From: Gossypium raimondii
Taxonomy: Eukaryota > Streptophyta > Magnoliopsida > Malvales > Malvaceae
Reading direction: 5' to 3'
Assembly (NCBI RefSeq): GCF_025698545.1
Contig: NC_068569.1
Coordinates: 13,330,001-13,394,000 of the forward strand
DNA length: 64,000 nucleotides
Notes under the pieces: generated by a model
What the model was told of the DNA's origin: nothing
Database searches by the model: none
What the model saw: the letters and a program-made list of their open reading frames with translations, nothing else
Made by a program: the position numbers and the translations under genes
In this document: positions 47,967 to 60,205 of the stretch, one piece after another
Numbering within the stretch: position 1 is the stretch's first letter
Layout: each line of letters begins with the position of its first letter

Positions 47967-50784
47967 ACAGATGTAACACCCCTTACCCGAGACCATGGCC
48001 GGAGTCGAGCATGAGGCGTTACTTGACTTAACTTAAAAGTTCGGGGCATAAAAATTTACTTTCAAATTTAATTTCATCATTCATAATAAAGTTGTCCTCC
48101 TGTACAGCAGTCACTAAAATAATTATAATTCAAGCTACGAAACTCGAAATTTAGATCCGTAAATTTTCCATAAAACTAGACTCATATATCTATTCACCAT
48201 AAATTTTCAGAATTTTTGCTTTAGCCAATTAGTACAGTTTATTAGTTGAAGTCTCCCCTGTTTCACTAATCGACTATCCTAACCACTCATCACTAAAATT
48301 TAATTATCTCTTATTAAAGGCTTCATATGGTGATTAAACTTATTTCTACTGAAAATAGACTCATTAAGGAGTCTATACATATAAATTATAACTCAAAATT
48401 CCTTCTGTACAATTTTTAATGAATTTCTAAAGTCAGAACAGGGACTTCAAAAACATTCTTGCCCTGTTTCACTAAAATTCAAATATCTAAAAGTATATAA
48501 TTCTTTTGCTTACTCCACTTCTTTCCTATGAAAGTAGACTCTTTCAGCTTTAATTTCATATCTCACTCAACTTCTAATTCTATTTCCACTATTTTTGGTG
48601 ATTTTTAAAAGTTACATCAATGCTGCTGTCCAAGAACTGCTCCATTGCAATTTTTAAAAAAAATTCAATATAACCCCTTTATAATTGTCTAACATTCCCT
48701 GCAAATTTCAAATCACAACCAATTCCAGTATTTCATCTACTTCATTTAAATACTAATGAAGTTCAACCAATCAACCATTTCAAACTAAAACATGTATATA
48801 TTTCGATATCTAACGCAACCATAACATTCAAATTTACTTTTACTTCAATTCCCTATACATGCCATATAAATCCAAAAAGTTGCTTAACATAAACTACCGG
48901 AGTATATCTGGGTAGTGTGATTCTTGATGTAGATCCGATCCTCCGAATGTATAAATACGTTAATCTACAAAAACAATAAACACACACATGTAAGCTTATA
49001 GAAAAGCTTAGTAAGTTCATAGGCATAAAACATAAATCTTACCAAACACTTGTACACTTATACAATATACACCATTACTAAATTTACCTGTCAACCACAA
49101 TCTTTGGTGAGTTCCTTGGTATAAACTCACTACTACTTATTCTTTACCATAATTCCTTTGGGCCCATTTGTCACTTACCATCCTTGATCAAAATTAAGGA
49201 ACGGTTATGGAAATTTGAGTACTTCACTTTCACTTTGCCATATGACCTCTTATCACTTGTCCTTGATCAGATAAGTGTAGCTAGGCTACCACTTATCACT
49301 TTACCACTTGATCAGATAAGTGTAGCTGAAGCTACCACTTATCACTTTATCACTTGATCAGATAAGTGTAGCCACTTATCACTTTGTTTCTTGATCAGAT
49401 AAGTGTAACCACTTATCACTTTGTTTCTTGATCAGATAAGTGTAGCTAAAACTACCACTTATCACTTTGTCACTTGATCAGAAGTACTCAAATCCGACGT
49501 TCCACTTAATTTGATCATTTATTCGATTTTCACATTTTTATTTTATTCTCATTTCAACAATAAATGCATTTCACCATACATTGTATAATTCATGAAATTA
49601 ACATTTAATCATTAAATTTCAGCCATATGAACTTACTGGATCGATTTGCGAATTTGTAAAAGTTCGTGGACTAATCGACTACTTTTTCTTTTCCTCGACT
49701 TGTTTGTGTTCTCGATCTAAAATGCAAATTTATTCATTCATCAGCATTTAATTCAATTCTAATTCATTTCACAATTTATGCCCTTTAATTTTCGAAGTTA
49801 CACTTTTACCCCAAACTTTACAGTTTTTACAATTTGATCCCTACTCAATTAACCCTCAATTGATCTAATTTTTCTCAATTAACACCTTTTCCAACTATTT
49901 TAGACTACTACATAGCCTTTCATACTCAAAACCGCAACACCAAACCTTAATTCCCAACTTTTTCACAATTAGGTCCCTAAAATCAATTTCTATCAAAATT
50001 ACTTAATAAAATCATCATATAACAAAATTAAAGCTTCAATTTCATGTTTATTCATCATAAAAATCCAACACTAATCAATGGTAACTTTCAAAATCAGCCA
50101 TGGAATCAAAAACTAATGAAATAATTAGTTGGACCTAATTGTAAAAGTATCAAAATCACAAAATTAGAAGAAATAATCAAGAATTAAACTTACATGATTC
50201 AAAAATATGAAAAACCAGCTTATTCCAGACCTCCTATGGCGTTTTTGCTGATAAATTGTGAAGAGATCTCTAGATTTTTCACTTTTGTCTTTGTTTTAAA
50301 TGTTTAATTTGTTAAGTTTCCAATTTTGCCCCTGTTTCTCCTTACATTCTGCTGATTTTTCTTACCCAACCGTCCAGCCCATATAATTTGGGCCTAATAG
50401 CCTTTTAAATCCCTCCACTTTAGTCACTTAAGCTATTTAATCACAATTTAACAAATTTTACACTATTCCCAATTTAGTCCTTTTAGTTAATTAACTATCC
50501 AAACGTTAAAATTTTCTAACTAAACTTTAATACCAACTCAATGACACTCTATAAATATTTCTAAAATATTTATGGCTCGGTTTAAAATCTTGAGGTCTCG
50601 ATACCTCGTTTTTTAATTATTTTAATATTTATTCCTAGTACACTATTCACTATTTCAAAAATTTTCCTAACTTCACATTTAACTTATACTTACTAAATTT
50701 ATAATATTTTCTACTCGTTTGTTAGATTTAGTGATCTCGAATCACCATTCCGACACCACTAAAAATTCAGGCTATTACAACAGA
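47967..50784. mobile_element. Solo LTR of a Ty3/gypsy-type retrotransposon (fossil), nested in a LINE
   Basis: The LTR runs 47972-50779 (2808 bp), begins TGTAACACC and ends GGCTATTACA. Perfect 5-bp target duplications ACAGA lie at 47967-47971 and 50780-50784. No second LTR or internal genes. The start (TGTAACACCCCTTACCCGAG) is a type I associate with cotton gypsy elements, possibly Tekay/Del-like. It must be younger than the LINE it interrupts. It carries a hairpin-unit tandem array. Confidence 0.85.
49264..49473. repeat. Tandem array of five hairpin units in the solo LTR
   Basis: Five units of about 37-46 bp each start TGATCAGATAAGTGTA. The two short units read GATAAGTGTAGCCACTTATC and GATAAGTGTAACCACTTATC; in the long ones GATAAGTG and CACTTATC are separated by a longer loop. 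Each unit can fold into a stem of 8 bp or more. TGATCA within the unit is itself palindromic. Confidence 0.88.
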
Positions 50785-51929
50785 AGTATGGGAAGAGTTA
50801 TCACTCTCGAAGATTTTACATGAACCCTATATGGAATTTTTAAAGTGGCTTACCTGAGATTTCGATCAGAATAATTTCAATATGCGTAGGGTATTTTGTT
50901 GTGCTCTTTGGGCAATCTGGGGAGAGCGGAATAAAAGAGTACATGAGAATGTTAGTAGATCTGAGAAAGAAATTGCAGGTTTTGTACAGAGATATATTTC
51001 AGAGCTTAAGGGATCGAAGAAAAAGCTACAAAAAGTATAAAAGAATGTAGAATGTGGAAACACCCACCTGGTCAGTTTATAAAGCTTAACTTTGACGCAG
51101 CCTTTGATGAAAATGCTCGACAATCGACAAAGGGGAATTGTGGCGAGACATCAAGGAAACGCCTTTTATCTATTACGAGCTTCATCACCAAGTAGCATCA
51201 GCCTTTGCCGCAGAAGCAATTGCTTGCAGGACAGCAACTCGCATCGGTATGAACATGAAATGGCCAAATATTATTATTGAAGGTGATGCACTTTCAATCA
51301 TTAAGAAATGCAAAACACAAGCAAATGACAGATCAAGGGTTGGAGCATATATTCGAGATATTCATCAGTTACTAATACAATAAAAAAGACACTATTTTGA
51401 GCACACGCCTAGAGAAGCAAATAGTCTAGCTCATATACTTGCAAGGGAGGCATTAAAGGAAAAAGAAGAAATTTACCTGATTGATAGAGTTCCGGATTAT
51501 GCCGAGCGACTGAAGGAAGATGAACGGAAGGGAGTACAAAGAAGCAGATGAAATGAAGGACACAAATTTTTGAGGCTGAAAAAGGGGAAACCCAAAAGTT
51601 TGAAGGAAACGACCTCATGGATATCCGGAAACGTCTTAACGAAGAAATGAAAAAATAGATTTGAAAAGACGGGGAAGGATTTGGTTCTGATTGGGCATGA
51701 TAGCGGTGCATTTATTAGGTTCTAGAGGTTTCTGTTTTACAGTTTTTTAAGTTTAAAATTCTAAAATAAGGGGGGATTGGTTTTATGGGTTTTAATTTGC
51801 TTTCCGGGTTTGAGTTATAGGCCTTTGTATTGGGTTCATTTTAATTTTGGACTTTTTTGTGTTGATTTGCTTAATTTTAGTAATAAAGCCCAGTCAGAAT
51901 TTATTCAAAAAAAAAAGATCAAAATCATT

Positions 51930-53491
51930 TTTTTACTATTTTCTATTTGGCATTACAGTTTGATGTTAATTTGTTAGTGAAATTGGTTTTGATATTGTTG
52001 ATCGTGAAAATAATGTTAACTTTCTCAAATGAAGATATAAATATCAAAATAAAAATAAATAATAGGTCCAATAATTATAATCATACTCCAAGAAAAACAA
52101 TTAAAATTAGTACTAAGCAAGATCAATTGTTTATCAGCAGAGTTTTATTCAGTTTGGATGAGAATGACAAGTCATTGGATTGGATTATAACAAGCTTTGC
52201 TACAACAAAATGTCATGCAATGATAAGCCTCAATTTCCTTGTAGTTTTTATGTTAACAGTTTTATAAACTATACTGAATATTCGATGTTGATTTATTATA
52301 TGGACGATGAAACTAGTGATTTTCAATCCTGATTGAGTATTGTTTTATTGTTGATTATATTTGGGATTTAATGACAACTCTTAATGAAAATCTTGAAAAT
52401 TTTGAAGTCCTTAATCATGATTTTCAAGACATATGTAAATGATTTTTTTAAATTGAGGGGTTTATAGAAGGCTTAATGTTAATTTTAAATTATTAAAAAT
52501 TAAATTTGAAGGTTTTAATGAGAATTTTTTAAAATGGAGGGCTTAATAGTAAATTGCAAAAATTTGACGATGAACATATTAATAGTGAACCTCATCAACG
52601 GGATTAGAATCTTCCATGTTAATATTATAAAAATCCTAACAATAAACATCTTAATCATCAACCTCGTCAAAAACACTAGAATTTTCATCCAGTCTGTTTC
52701 ATCATAGAGGACAGCCCATTGATTCAAACATACATGGGAAAGGTACATATTCTATGAAGTGCAAGGGCAACCCTGCTAATGTGAGAAAAATTACATTGGA
52801 AACCATTCTACATTAATTAGAGAGAGACTATGAAAAGATATTACACAATAAGATAAGATTGTAAAGAAAAAATACTGCGATGAAACAATAATTCCCTATA
52901 TGATAATAGCAATACAATTCTACTTTTTTTTGGACTGTTCATAAAAATATATTTTATTAAATTAGTTCTTTATAACAACATTTTGTCTCAAAATTTAATA
53001 AAATTAATTATATTCTTAAGTAAAATAAAAATAATAATGTAGTTCTCTATAATAATATTTTCTTCATTTATTTAAAAATGTATTTGTTATATAAACATAA
53101 TCTAAGTGTTATAAACTGAAAAATTAAATACTTAAAAAGATTCTATCATTTACATTATTAAGCGTGATTTAATAAATAAGATGGATATTAAAAGAAAGAA
53201 TATAATTATTATTTTTTAATATTATTCTCCGCGAACTTCAACAAATTTGTAAGTTCAAGAGTCCAACTTTTCTCGCTCTTGCTCCTCCACAGCAAAAGCG
53301 GGTCTTCTCTCTCTAGAAAGCTTCTCCTTCCCCTTTGTAAAAACAGTGCTCAAAAAATCCTTTATCCTGTTTTCTTCAATTTGCTTCTTCAAAGAGCTCT
53401 TTGTTTTTGTAGTAGTAGTAGTAGTTCAGATCTTCGTCATCATAAGTACTATATTTACGCTTTTGTTTTTGCAGATAAAAAACCTACGCTG
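51930..53491. other. Intergenic and SCAMP 5' region
   Basis: AT-rich intergenic DNA. A two-copy degenerate repeat of about 75-90 bp (around AAACATCTTAATCATCAACC / GAACATATTAATAGTGAACC) lies at about 52560-52690. The last 250 bases are the SCAMP 5' UTR, with a TAG/GTA trinucleotide run at 53409-53425. Confidence 0.4.
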
Positions 53492-56400
53492 ATGGCTGGT
53501 CGTTACGATAAAAATCCTTTCGACGAGGAAGAAGAAGAAGTTAATCCTTTCGCTGTCAGTTTATCTTCCTCGTTAATTTAACTCTTTATGTATTTTTTTT
53601 ATCTGATGATGTTTGAATGAGTTTTGAATTTTGAAGTTCAATTGTGGCGCAGCTCTGTTCTATTTTTATGGTAAAATTTTAAAAATTTTAGGGTTTTTCT
53701 GAAAGGTTTAGTAGGAGAAAATAGGTTGACTTGTTATATTTTTTTAGATTTTGACTTTGATCTGAAGTTTTGGTTGAATCCGGTTCTTGAAGGCCCTGTA
53801 CTTGGTTGTTGCAGTTTATGTGATCATTGAAGTACTTCTTGTTTTTTTGTTGACGAATAAGCATTAAATACTGTACAAAGCTCATTTAAGCTTGTTCAAT
53901 TACTGAATTTATCATCAATTTGTTAAAAAATCATTTTCCTGGTGCTAAGGATCATTTCTTTCTTACTATCATATCATTGATTTTGAGAAAATTGACTTGG
54001 ATAATGGTTTCTTCATGTTTTATTTAATCTTATATCTACGATACTCAGAGAAAAGAAGATATCTTTTCTTTAGTGTCAACTCACTCATTAATCTAGTCGG
54101 TACCTTTTAACCTATATTTCACGTATGATTCATGCAATGAGCAGAAGGGGGGTTCTTGTGGTTTTAATTAATGCACTCAGATAAACCTTTATTCGATTCC
54201 AGGAAATGCAGACTATGATAAATTAATGAGCTTTATAACTTGATTTATCTGTCAATAATTAGTGTTCAGATGCTAACAAGCTTCTCTGTTAATATGATTC
54301 TTGTTTTGATAATTTTATGCAGGATACAACAGCAAGAGGGAAGGCATCTGGCCAGTCTAAATTTGGAGGAGGTCTATTTTCAACGGTAAGCTAAATCTTT
54401 ATTATAAAGTACAAATGAACATTAATTCAAACTTATTGTTAAAGTTAGAACGAGTCTAATTATAGGATGATTTAATCCTGAAAAGTTAAGTTCCTTGCTG
54501 TAATTTGGCCACTTCTAATATTGCTTCGGAACAACCAGATACCGGAAAATTTTCTTATATTACTTGCTTCTTGAATGATATTATCCATGTTATTTTCAGA
54601 GCACTGCAAGCGTTCCACCTGCCTCAAACTCAAGACTTTCACCGCTACCTCCTGAACCTGCTGGTTTTAGTTATGAGCGTGAGGCAACAGTTGATATTCC
54701 TCTTGATACAGCTTCAGGAGGATCACGTAATCAGGTTGGTAAAAACTTGTCTAAATTCAATTTCCATAATTCGATTAAGCCTTGAACCTCACTATTCCGG
54801 GTTTACGTTGAAATATAGGATTTAAAGAAGAAAGAAAAGGAACTCCAGGCCAAGGAGGCTGAACTGAGAAGGCGGGAACAGGTATGTTGTATGATAAATT
54901 TTACAACTTTGAAGTCGTTTTTGTTGTACAGAATCATAGATTTATTTTTGTTCTCTCAATTCTCTTCCAAAGACATCATCAACATAGAATCTGATGTGAT
55001 GAAAGTGCAAATGTATCTCAATTATCCTAGTATTACAAATTACTGATAAAATACTATTCTTAGGCTGTTTGTGGAATATCATGTGTATTCTATGTACTTT
55101 AGCATACTAAGTTATTTGGATGGTTTAAACTGCAATTTCTCGTTCTTGCATGTTTATTTCACAAACAAATAGCAAGATTGTTATTTTATTACTGCTCTTT
55201 GGTAGCTCATAAATCATAGCATGCCTGCAATTTTCACTGGTCAGCTAATTCATTGCAGGAAGTGAGAAGGAAAGAAGAGGCAGTGGCAAGAGGTACCTTT
55301 CAATTTCCTTTAAAAATTTGACTAGTCAAACCAGTCGCATTTAGTTTTGTTTACAGCTTCAGTATTTGGTCTAGATCACTCTTCTTTTTGCAAAATATTT
55401 GACAAGATTTTATTTCTTTTATGGTCAATAACTCTTTACATTTCTGCCTTGAACTACAGTTTGACTTCTCTGTTTTGCAGCTGGAGTTGTGCTGGAAGAG
55501 AAAAATTGGCCACCATTTTTTCCTATCATTCATCATGATATTGCCAATGAAATTCCAATTCATCTACAAAGATTGCAGTATGTTGCGTTTTCAACATATT
55601 TAGGTGTGTAAGCTTCTGTGATGGCTTTTTGCTACTTTTTTTTTGGTTCTGTGCATTGTGCATCTTAGTAGCACTAAACATGTTATATCATTGACCAAAA
55701 AATTGGGGCCATTTTGATGTGAATTTATTTTATTTGCTAGATTGCATTGGGTGATCATTCGTACCATGCTTTTATTTTCTTAACTCTTTAGTTTAAAAGG
55801 CTTTGCTCTAAGCCAAGGGCTGGCAGACAATTGGTTGATTGATGATGATTCTATGCAGGATTGGTTCTTTGCCTTCTATGGAATATCATAGCTGTTACTA
55901 CAGCATGGATCAAAGGAGAAGGTTTGTTTAGATATATACTTCCATGTCTTGTTTTTGTTCTTAATGTAGTGTTAAGATTGAGTTGGCTTTTCCTTATTAT
56001 TGTTTAGGTGTTAGGATCTGGTTCTTGGCTATCATCTTCTTCATAGCAGGGGTACCAGGAGCCTATGTATTGTGGTATCGTCCACTGTATCGTGCTTTTA
56101 GGTATTTTATATTTTTCATGCTTTGTCGTAATGCAGAGCTCAGTTTTTTTTCAATGTTGGGTTAAGCTCAAATGCCAATTTCTATTGCTGGTTTCTTGAA
56201 TCTGGCTGTTCATGTTCCTTACACTAGCTAATCAGCCCTTAGTTTAATTTGAATCCCCCCCCCCCCCTTCACTTTATGACTATCATGCAGGAATGAGAGT
56301 GCTTTGAGGTTTGGATGGTTCTTCCTGTTTTATTTGGTAATATCTCATGTTTCTTCTGATAGATCGTTTCTTTCTCCCTAGGAGTTACATACTGATTCTT

Positions 56401-57401
56401 TTACTTTTTTTTCCTGTTTATAGCTTCACATTGCCTTTTGCATCTTTGCTGCGGTGGCACCCCCTATAGTTTTTAGAGGGAAATCACTCACGTATGTTCC
56501 TTAATCCTTTTTAGCTTATCTTTGGCAATCTATGTTAAGGTTAGACTGATGGGATTTGCATCTATCTTCTTTGTTTGCAACTACATCAGTGCGTCAGAGT
56601 TGACATAATGCACTTATCCTCCAAAAGAGTTCAGTTTCTTTTATGGGTTCTTCTATTTCAAGTATGAGATAATGGGTCGACTATTATCTCAGTGGAATTT
56701 AAATGTACTGCAAGTATTTGAGATGCAAATTTAGTATATTCTAGTTCATTTCATCCTATATCTATGTATTCTTACTATTTCTTTTTTTTTTTCTCCCTTT
56801 CTTTTGGTCTCATACAGCGGGATCCTACCTGCAGTTGATCTTGTTGGTGGCAATGCTTTGGTTGGGGTAAGTATATGCTTAAGCCTGAGTAAAAGTTTTA
56901 TACCCTCAATCAGGTTTGGTCATTAAAATAATTAGACATTTTCTTAAGCTATGCTTAACCTGTAGCATAAATTATTATATGTAAGGTTTAGTGGGATATT
57001 GATGGGAGCAAAGGAATGTTGCTTGTAATGGTGAAGGCTCGATCATTGTGATTGCATTTGGAGTTAGTGCAGAAGCTAAGAAAGATATTTCTCTTAACCA
57101 TTTTGATGAAATTTATTTTGTTTGTGTAGATCTTCTACTTCATTGGTTTCGGATTATTCTGTCTTGAATCAGTTGTAAGCATCTGGGTTATCCAGGTTTG
57201 TTCTGTTTCCAACCTGATTCAGTGCAAGCACACCACCCCCCAAAAAAAAAAAAACGTGTGGACACAAACATACATGCGTATCATATCTAACATTGTTGGC
57301 TGTTGGCCTTACAGCAAGTATACATGTATTTCCGTGGGAGTGGTAAAGCTGCTGAGCTGAAACGCGAAGCTGCAAGAGGAGCTATGAGGGCTGCCTTGTA
57401 A
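53492..57401 (+). CDS. SCAMP3: Secretory carrier-associated membrane protein (SCAMP, At1g61250/SC3 type)
   Basis: Thirteen coding exons: 53492-53554, 54323-54385, 54600-54734, 54819-54881, 55259-55292, 55481-55603, 55859-55921, 56008-56101, 56291-56336, 56424-56491, 56818-56866, 57130-57195, 57315-57401. All phases match, giving 317 aa. The N-terminus [21 protein letters not shown] holds two NPF motifs (EH-domain binding). Then [10 protein letters not shown], a coiled coil ([29 protein letters not shown]) and the conserved [21 protein letters not shown]. Four membrane segments follow (near [77 protein letters not shown]), with the SCAMP signature YRPLYRAFR between segments 2 and 3. The C-terminus is [28 protein letters not shown]. 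SCAMPs work in exo- and endocytic traffic at the trans-Golgi network, plasma membrane and cell plate. The second exon ([21 protein letters not shown]) makes the protein longer than the Arabidopsis form I recall. The SC3 number is by synteny. Confidence 0.95.
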
Positions 57402-58279
57402 TGGCACTGACAGACTAGCAGCAGTGAGATATACAGTAAACCTCGTGCTACTTCTGCTTATATGCTCTTTGTCTTGGAAAGAGTAAAAACTGAGCTTGTT
57501 ATTTGTCTATCCTTGTTTTTGTTGCACATATCTTTTTAACTTGTTCTCAGAGCTACAATCTGTAAAGTTTTTTTTTTTTTTCTTATTGTGGAGTTTGATT
57601 AGTGAACAACTTAACATAAATATGATTTTCATGTATGAATTGATAAAATATATGGATACAGAGTTGCCTCTTGTGAAGTATGATTGGTTCATGGTGTAAC
57701 GTGTAGTTAAGACCAAAAGGTGCAAGACTAGAGAGCGACAGACATAGTATAACTGGTCTTTGTCATTTCCTTATTATACGCATATAGAAATGACATTTGG
57801 GGTCTACCTAATATGTAAGAAAGGGGAGACAATGATGGCGGCGAACCTGGTGATGGGAGTTTGGGGCTGGTTGAATAGGTGTTTCTCTACTCACCATCAA
57901 AATGAAGAGTGAAATTGATTTCATAGGTACTTGGGTCTTTCAAATTGATTTCATAGGTACTTGGGTCTTTCTATATCAAAACTGCGTAGCAGGTTGTTTC
58001 AACTAGGACCAAGAATATTATTGTAACCATAATTAGCCGGAAGTTAAGCTTCAAGGTTTTATTATTTTCTTTCTTTATTGTTTATTTCAATTCATGCAGA
58101 GAAAGCTCATTCTAAAAATATAAACAGAGAACTCTTACTACATTAAATATACCCCCATAAATGATGTATATTATTTAACTTTTAATAAAAGCTACTCAAT
58201 GCATCTCATATATAATCATACATGGTTAAGCAACTAGATATTAATGATATAGCTAGTACTTATACTGTATATTACCCTC
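57402..58279. other. Intergenic, SCAMP 3' UTR and beyond
   Basis: SCAMP 3' UTR for about 300 bases. Holds the 30-bp tandem duplication listed separately. No gene. Confidence 0.4.
57912..57971. repeat. Perfect 30-bp tandem duplication
   Basis: A unit beginning AAATTGATTTCATAGG and ending TTGGGTCTTTC occurs at 57912-57941 and 57942-57971 without change. Non-coding. Confidence 0.92.
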
Positions 58280-58756
58280 TTAACAGTAAGCACTGCATTT
58301 TTTCTTACAATCCATGGTGCAGCCACCGCCACCGCCACCCTCACCGTAACCTTTTCCCGACCGACTAAAATAGGTGAAGCACTTAGCAGGGCAGGTTAGC
58401 TTCTTGTTAAAACAAGGACCTTTTTCTTTGCAAACAACCGTAGTTCTAATAACACCACCTTTTGAGTACCCTCCGGTAGGACCTCCGAAGCCAGCTCCAT
58501 AGCCACCGCCTACGATCCCATGTCCCCACCCTTTTTCAAACCCTGGCAATCCAAACCCAGGCCCTGGACCCCAGAAGCCGCCCATCCCACCAGTGTTTCC
58601 ACCACTACCTTTGTTGTTTTGGTTGCCTGGTTTGCCGCTGCCTTTGTTGCCCTTTTGCTCAGATGATAAAGCTTCAAATGAGTCTGGCCTAGCTGCTGCA
58701 GTTAGTGAAGCTGTAAGTAGCAGAACAGCCAAGATGAAGGTGCTCTTGGGGTTCAT
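58280..58756 (-). CDS. Secreted glycine-rich protein with Cys-rich C-terminus
   Basis: Intronless 158-aa frame from the ATG at 58756. Residues 1-22 (MNPKSTFILAVLLLTASLTAAA) are a clear signal peptide with cleavage likely after the Ala run. A Lys/Gly/Asn-rich segment (GNKGSGKPGNQNNKGSGG) and a GFG/GGYG-rich segment (GPGPGFGLPGF..GGGYGAGFGGPTGGY) follow. The last 55 residues hold eight cysteines (VVCKEKGPCFNKKLTCPAKC, then GCTMDCKKKCSAYC), with a Gly6 run between them. Eight cysteines suggest up to four disulfides. Relatives are plant glycine-rich cell-wall-type proteins (At4g21620-like from memory). Likely apoplastic or wall-associated; function unknown. Confidence 0.9.
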   Translation of the reverse strand: MNPKSTFILAVLLLTASLTAAARPDSFEALSSEQKGNKGSGKPGNQNNKGSGGNTGGMGGFWGPGPGFGLPGFEKGWGHGIVGGGYGAGFGGPTGGYSKGGVIRTTVVCKEKGPCFNKKLTCPAKCFTYFSRSGKGYGEGGGGGGCTMDCKKKCSAYC

Positions 58757-60171
58757 TTTTTTTTTATTTGCTCTTCTTAATCCAGTTTTGGGAGGATTTT
58801 CGCTTTGAGATAACGTTTTTTTCTTTCAAAGTATGGAGAGGAGAGGAGAGAAGAGTGTTATGGTGAAGGAATACTTTACTATTTTAATGCGTTAGTGGTG
58901 GGATGAATGATGATAGGAAGCCATTTATGGAGGGAAAAGAGGGGGAGTTGGTGACAGATGAGGGCCTCCCCTCCTCCCTCCGTGAATGAGTAGGTGTTGG
59001 TTGGGGCTTATTTATGACCCTATCTTAATTTTATTTGTTTTCTTGATGATAGTGTTAAAAGTTATGTTAGTCAACATTTAGAATGCCCGATTAAATTACT
59101 ACCAAGTATCTTACCAATTGGCGATGGGTGGCATTAATTTTCTTACTTACATGTTTGACTATGGAAAAGATTAAAAAAAATGTCACATATAACAAGTTGA
59201 TGACTTCATAAAGGTTTTCGACACACAGGATTTAGCCATGCGATTAAGACAACTTGGGCAATATTAGTTTCTACTTAAAAAGGAAGCAGTGATGCTGATG
59301 GATTGAGAAAGGGTTACCATTGCTTCAAAAAGGAACCACTGAACTGAAGTTTCGCATCTTTTTCTGATTTATGAGCTTTTTCAATGGGCTTAGCAATTGG
59401 AGCTTGCTGCTGCACATTAATGCATGATAACTCATTTCATTTTCAGACGTATCTGTATGTACTTGCATCAAAATCTGATTCTTCAATAAATAAAATTTAC
59501 GAAAAATTTAACAAAGTTGTTGGAATCATTGAATACCACAGCCAAATCTTAACAAAAAGTCAGACAAGGAGAGCATCGTGTAGTATAACACACACATGGA
59601 GGCATGATCCGATATTTATTTCCCTCACCTACTCAATTATAGCTAGTGTGCCAAGGTCATTACCCTTTGTATTAAAGATACCAAAATCTTCCTAGTAGGG
59701 GAAACGTTGAATCATTAAGCTTTCTCCTTGCAACCATCACATATTAATAAGATTATTAGGCATAATCTCATTGAAAATGACGGGCCCTGCCATTTGGCAG
59801 ACAACTTAAACCCATGCCGCCACTAATTAGTAAAGACTCGGCCACCGACCTACTTATTATTTCATTTATTCAATGAACGGTTGTACTTTGTGGCATGATC
59901 TCCCATATTACATGGACAAATGGTCTCAAAATATAATAATGATCAAATCACGAAAAGAAAAAAGAGAAGATTTAGGGTGTAATGGAGGCATGGAGGTAGA
60001 TTAGGCAGCTAGGTTAAGGGCCGGGCTTAATTGTAGCAGAACTGGACCCAACCTTCCATGAATTGAATCCGGGTGGTGGTTGTGGGCTCATTTTCGATGG
60101 ATTTTATTAGGCTCCAAGGTCAATCTTCTCGTTTACTCTCCCCTCCATCTTCTGTCAATGCTTCCCGCCTG

Positions 60172-60205
<34 letters not shown>

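Larger units (their letters stand above)
47818..51929 (+). mobile_element. 5'-truncated L1-type LINE, interrupted by a solo LTR
   Basis: LINE body at 47832-47971 and 50785-51915 (about 1.27 kb in total), split by the solo LTR. The left piece encodes a zinc-finger-type segment (CFGCGRAAETTNHIFR, a stop, then CPVATE), and the frame continues across the LTR insertion as VWEELSLSKILHEPYMEFLKWL, typical of the region after reverse transcriptase in plant LINEs. Downstream is an RNase H domain: KLNFDAAFDENARQS, FAAEAIACRTATRIG, IIEGDALSIIKKC, then PREANSLAHILAREAL. There are several stops and frame changes, so it is dead. The 3' end has AATAAAG near 51883 and an A-run. Flanks AGACCAGAATCATT (47818-47831) and AGATCAAAATCATT (51916-51929) differ at two of 14 bases and look like the aged target duplication. 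The reverse transcriptase itself is missing. Confidence 0.85.

Noticed and set aside
51092-51383. RNase H-like open frames as an independent host gene
   Set aside because: They join the zinc-finger-type segment and poly(A) end of a LINE with a target duplication, and the frame is interrupted several times.
53279-53491. Open in-frame extension upstream of the SCAMP start
   Set aside because: The frame is open for 71 codons but has no ATG, only a TTG, and MAGRYD is the family's conserved start. Taken as 5' UTR.
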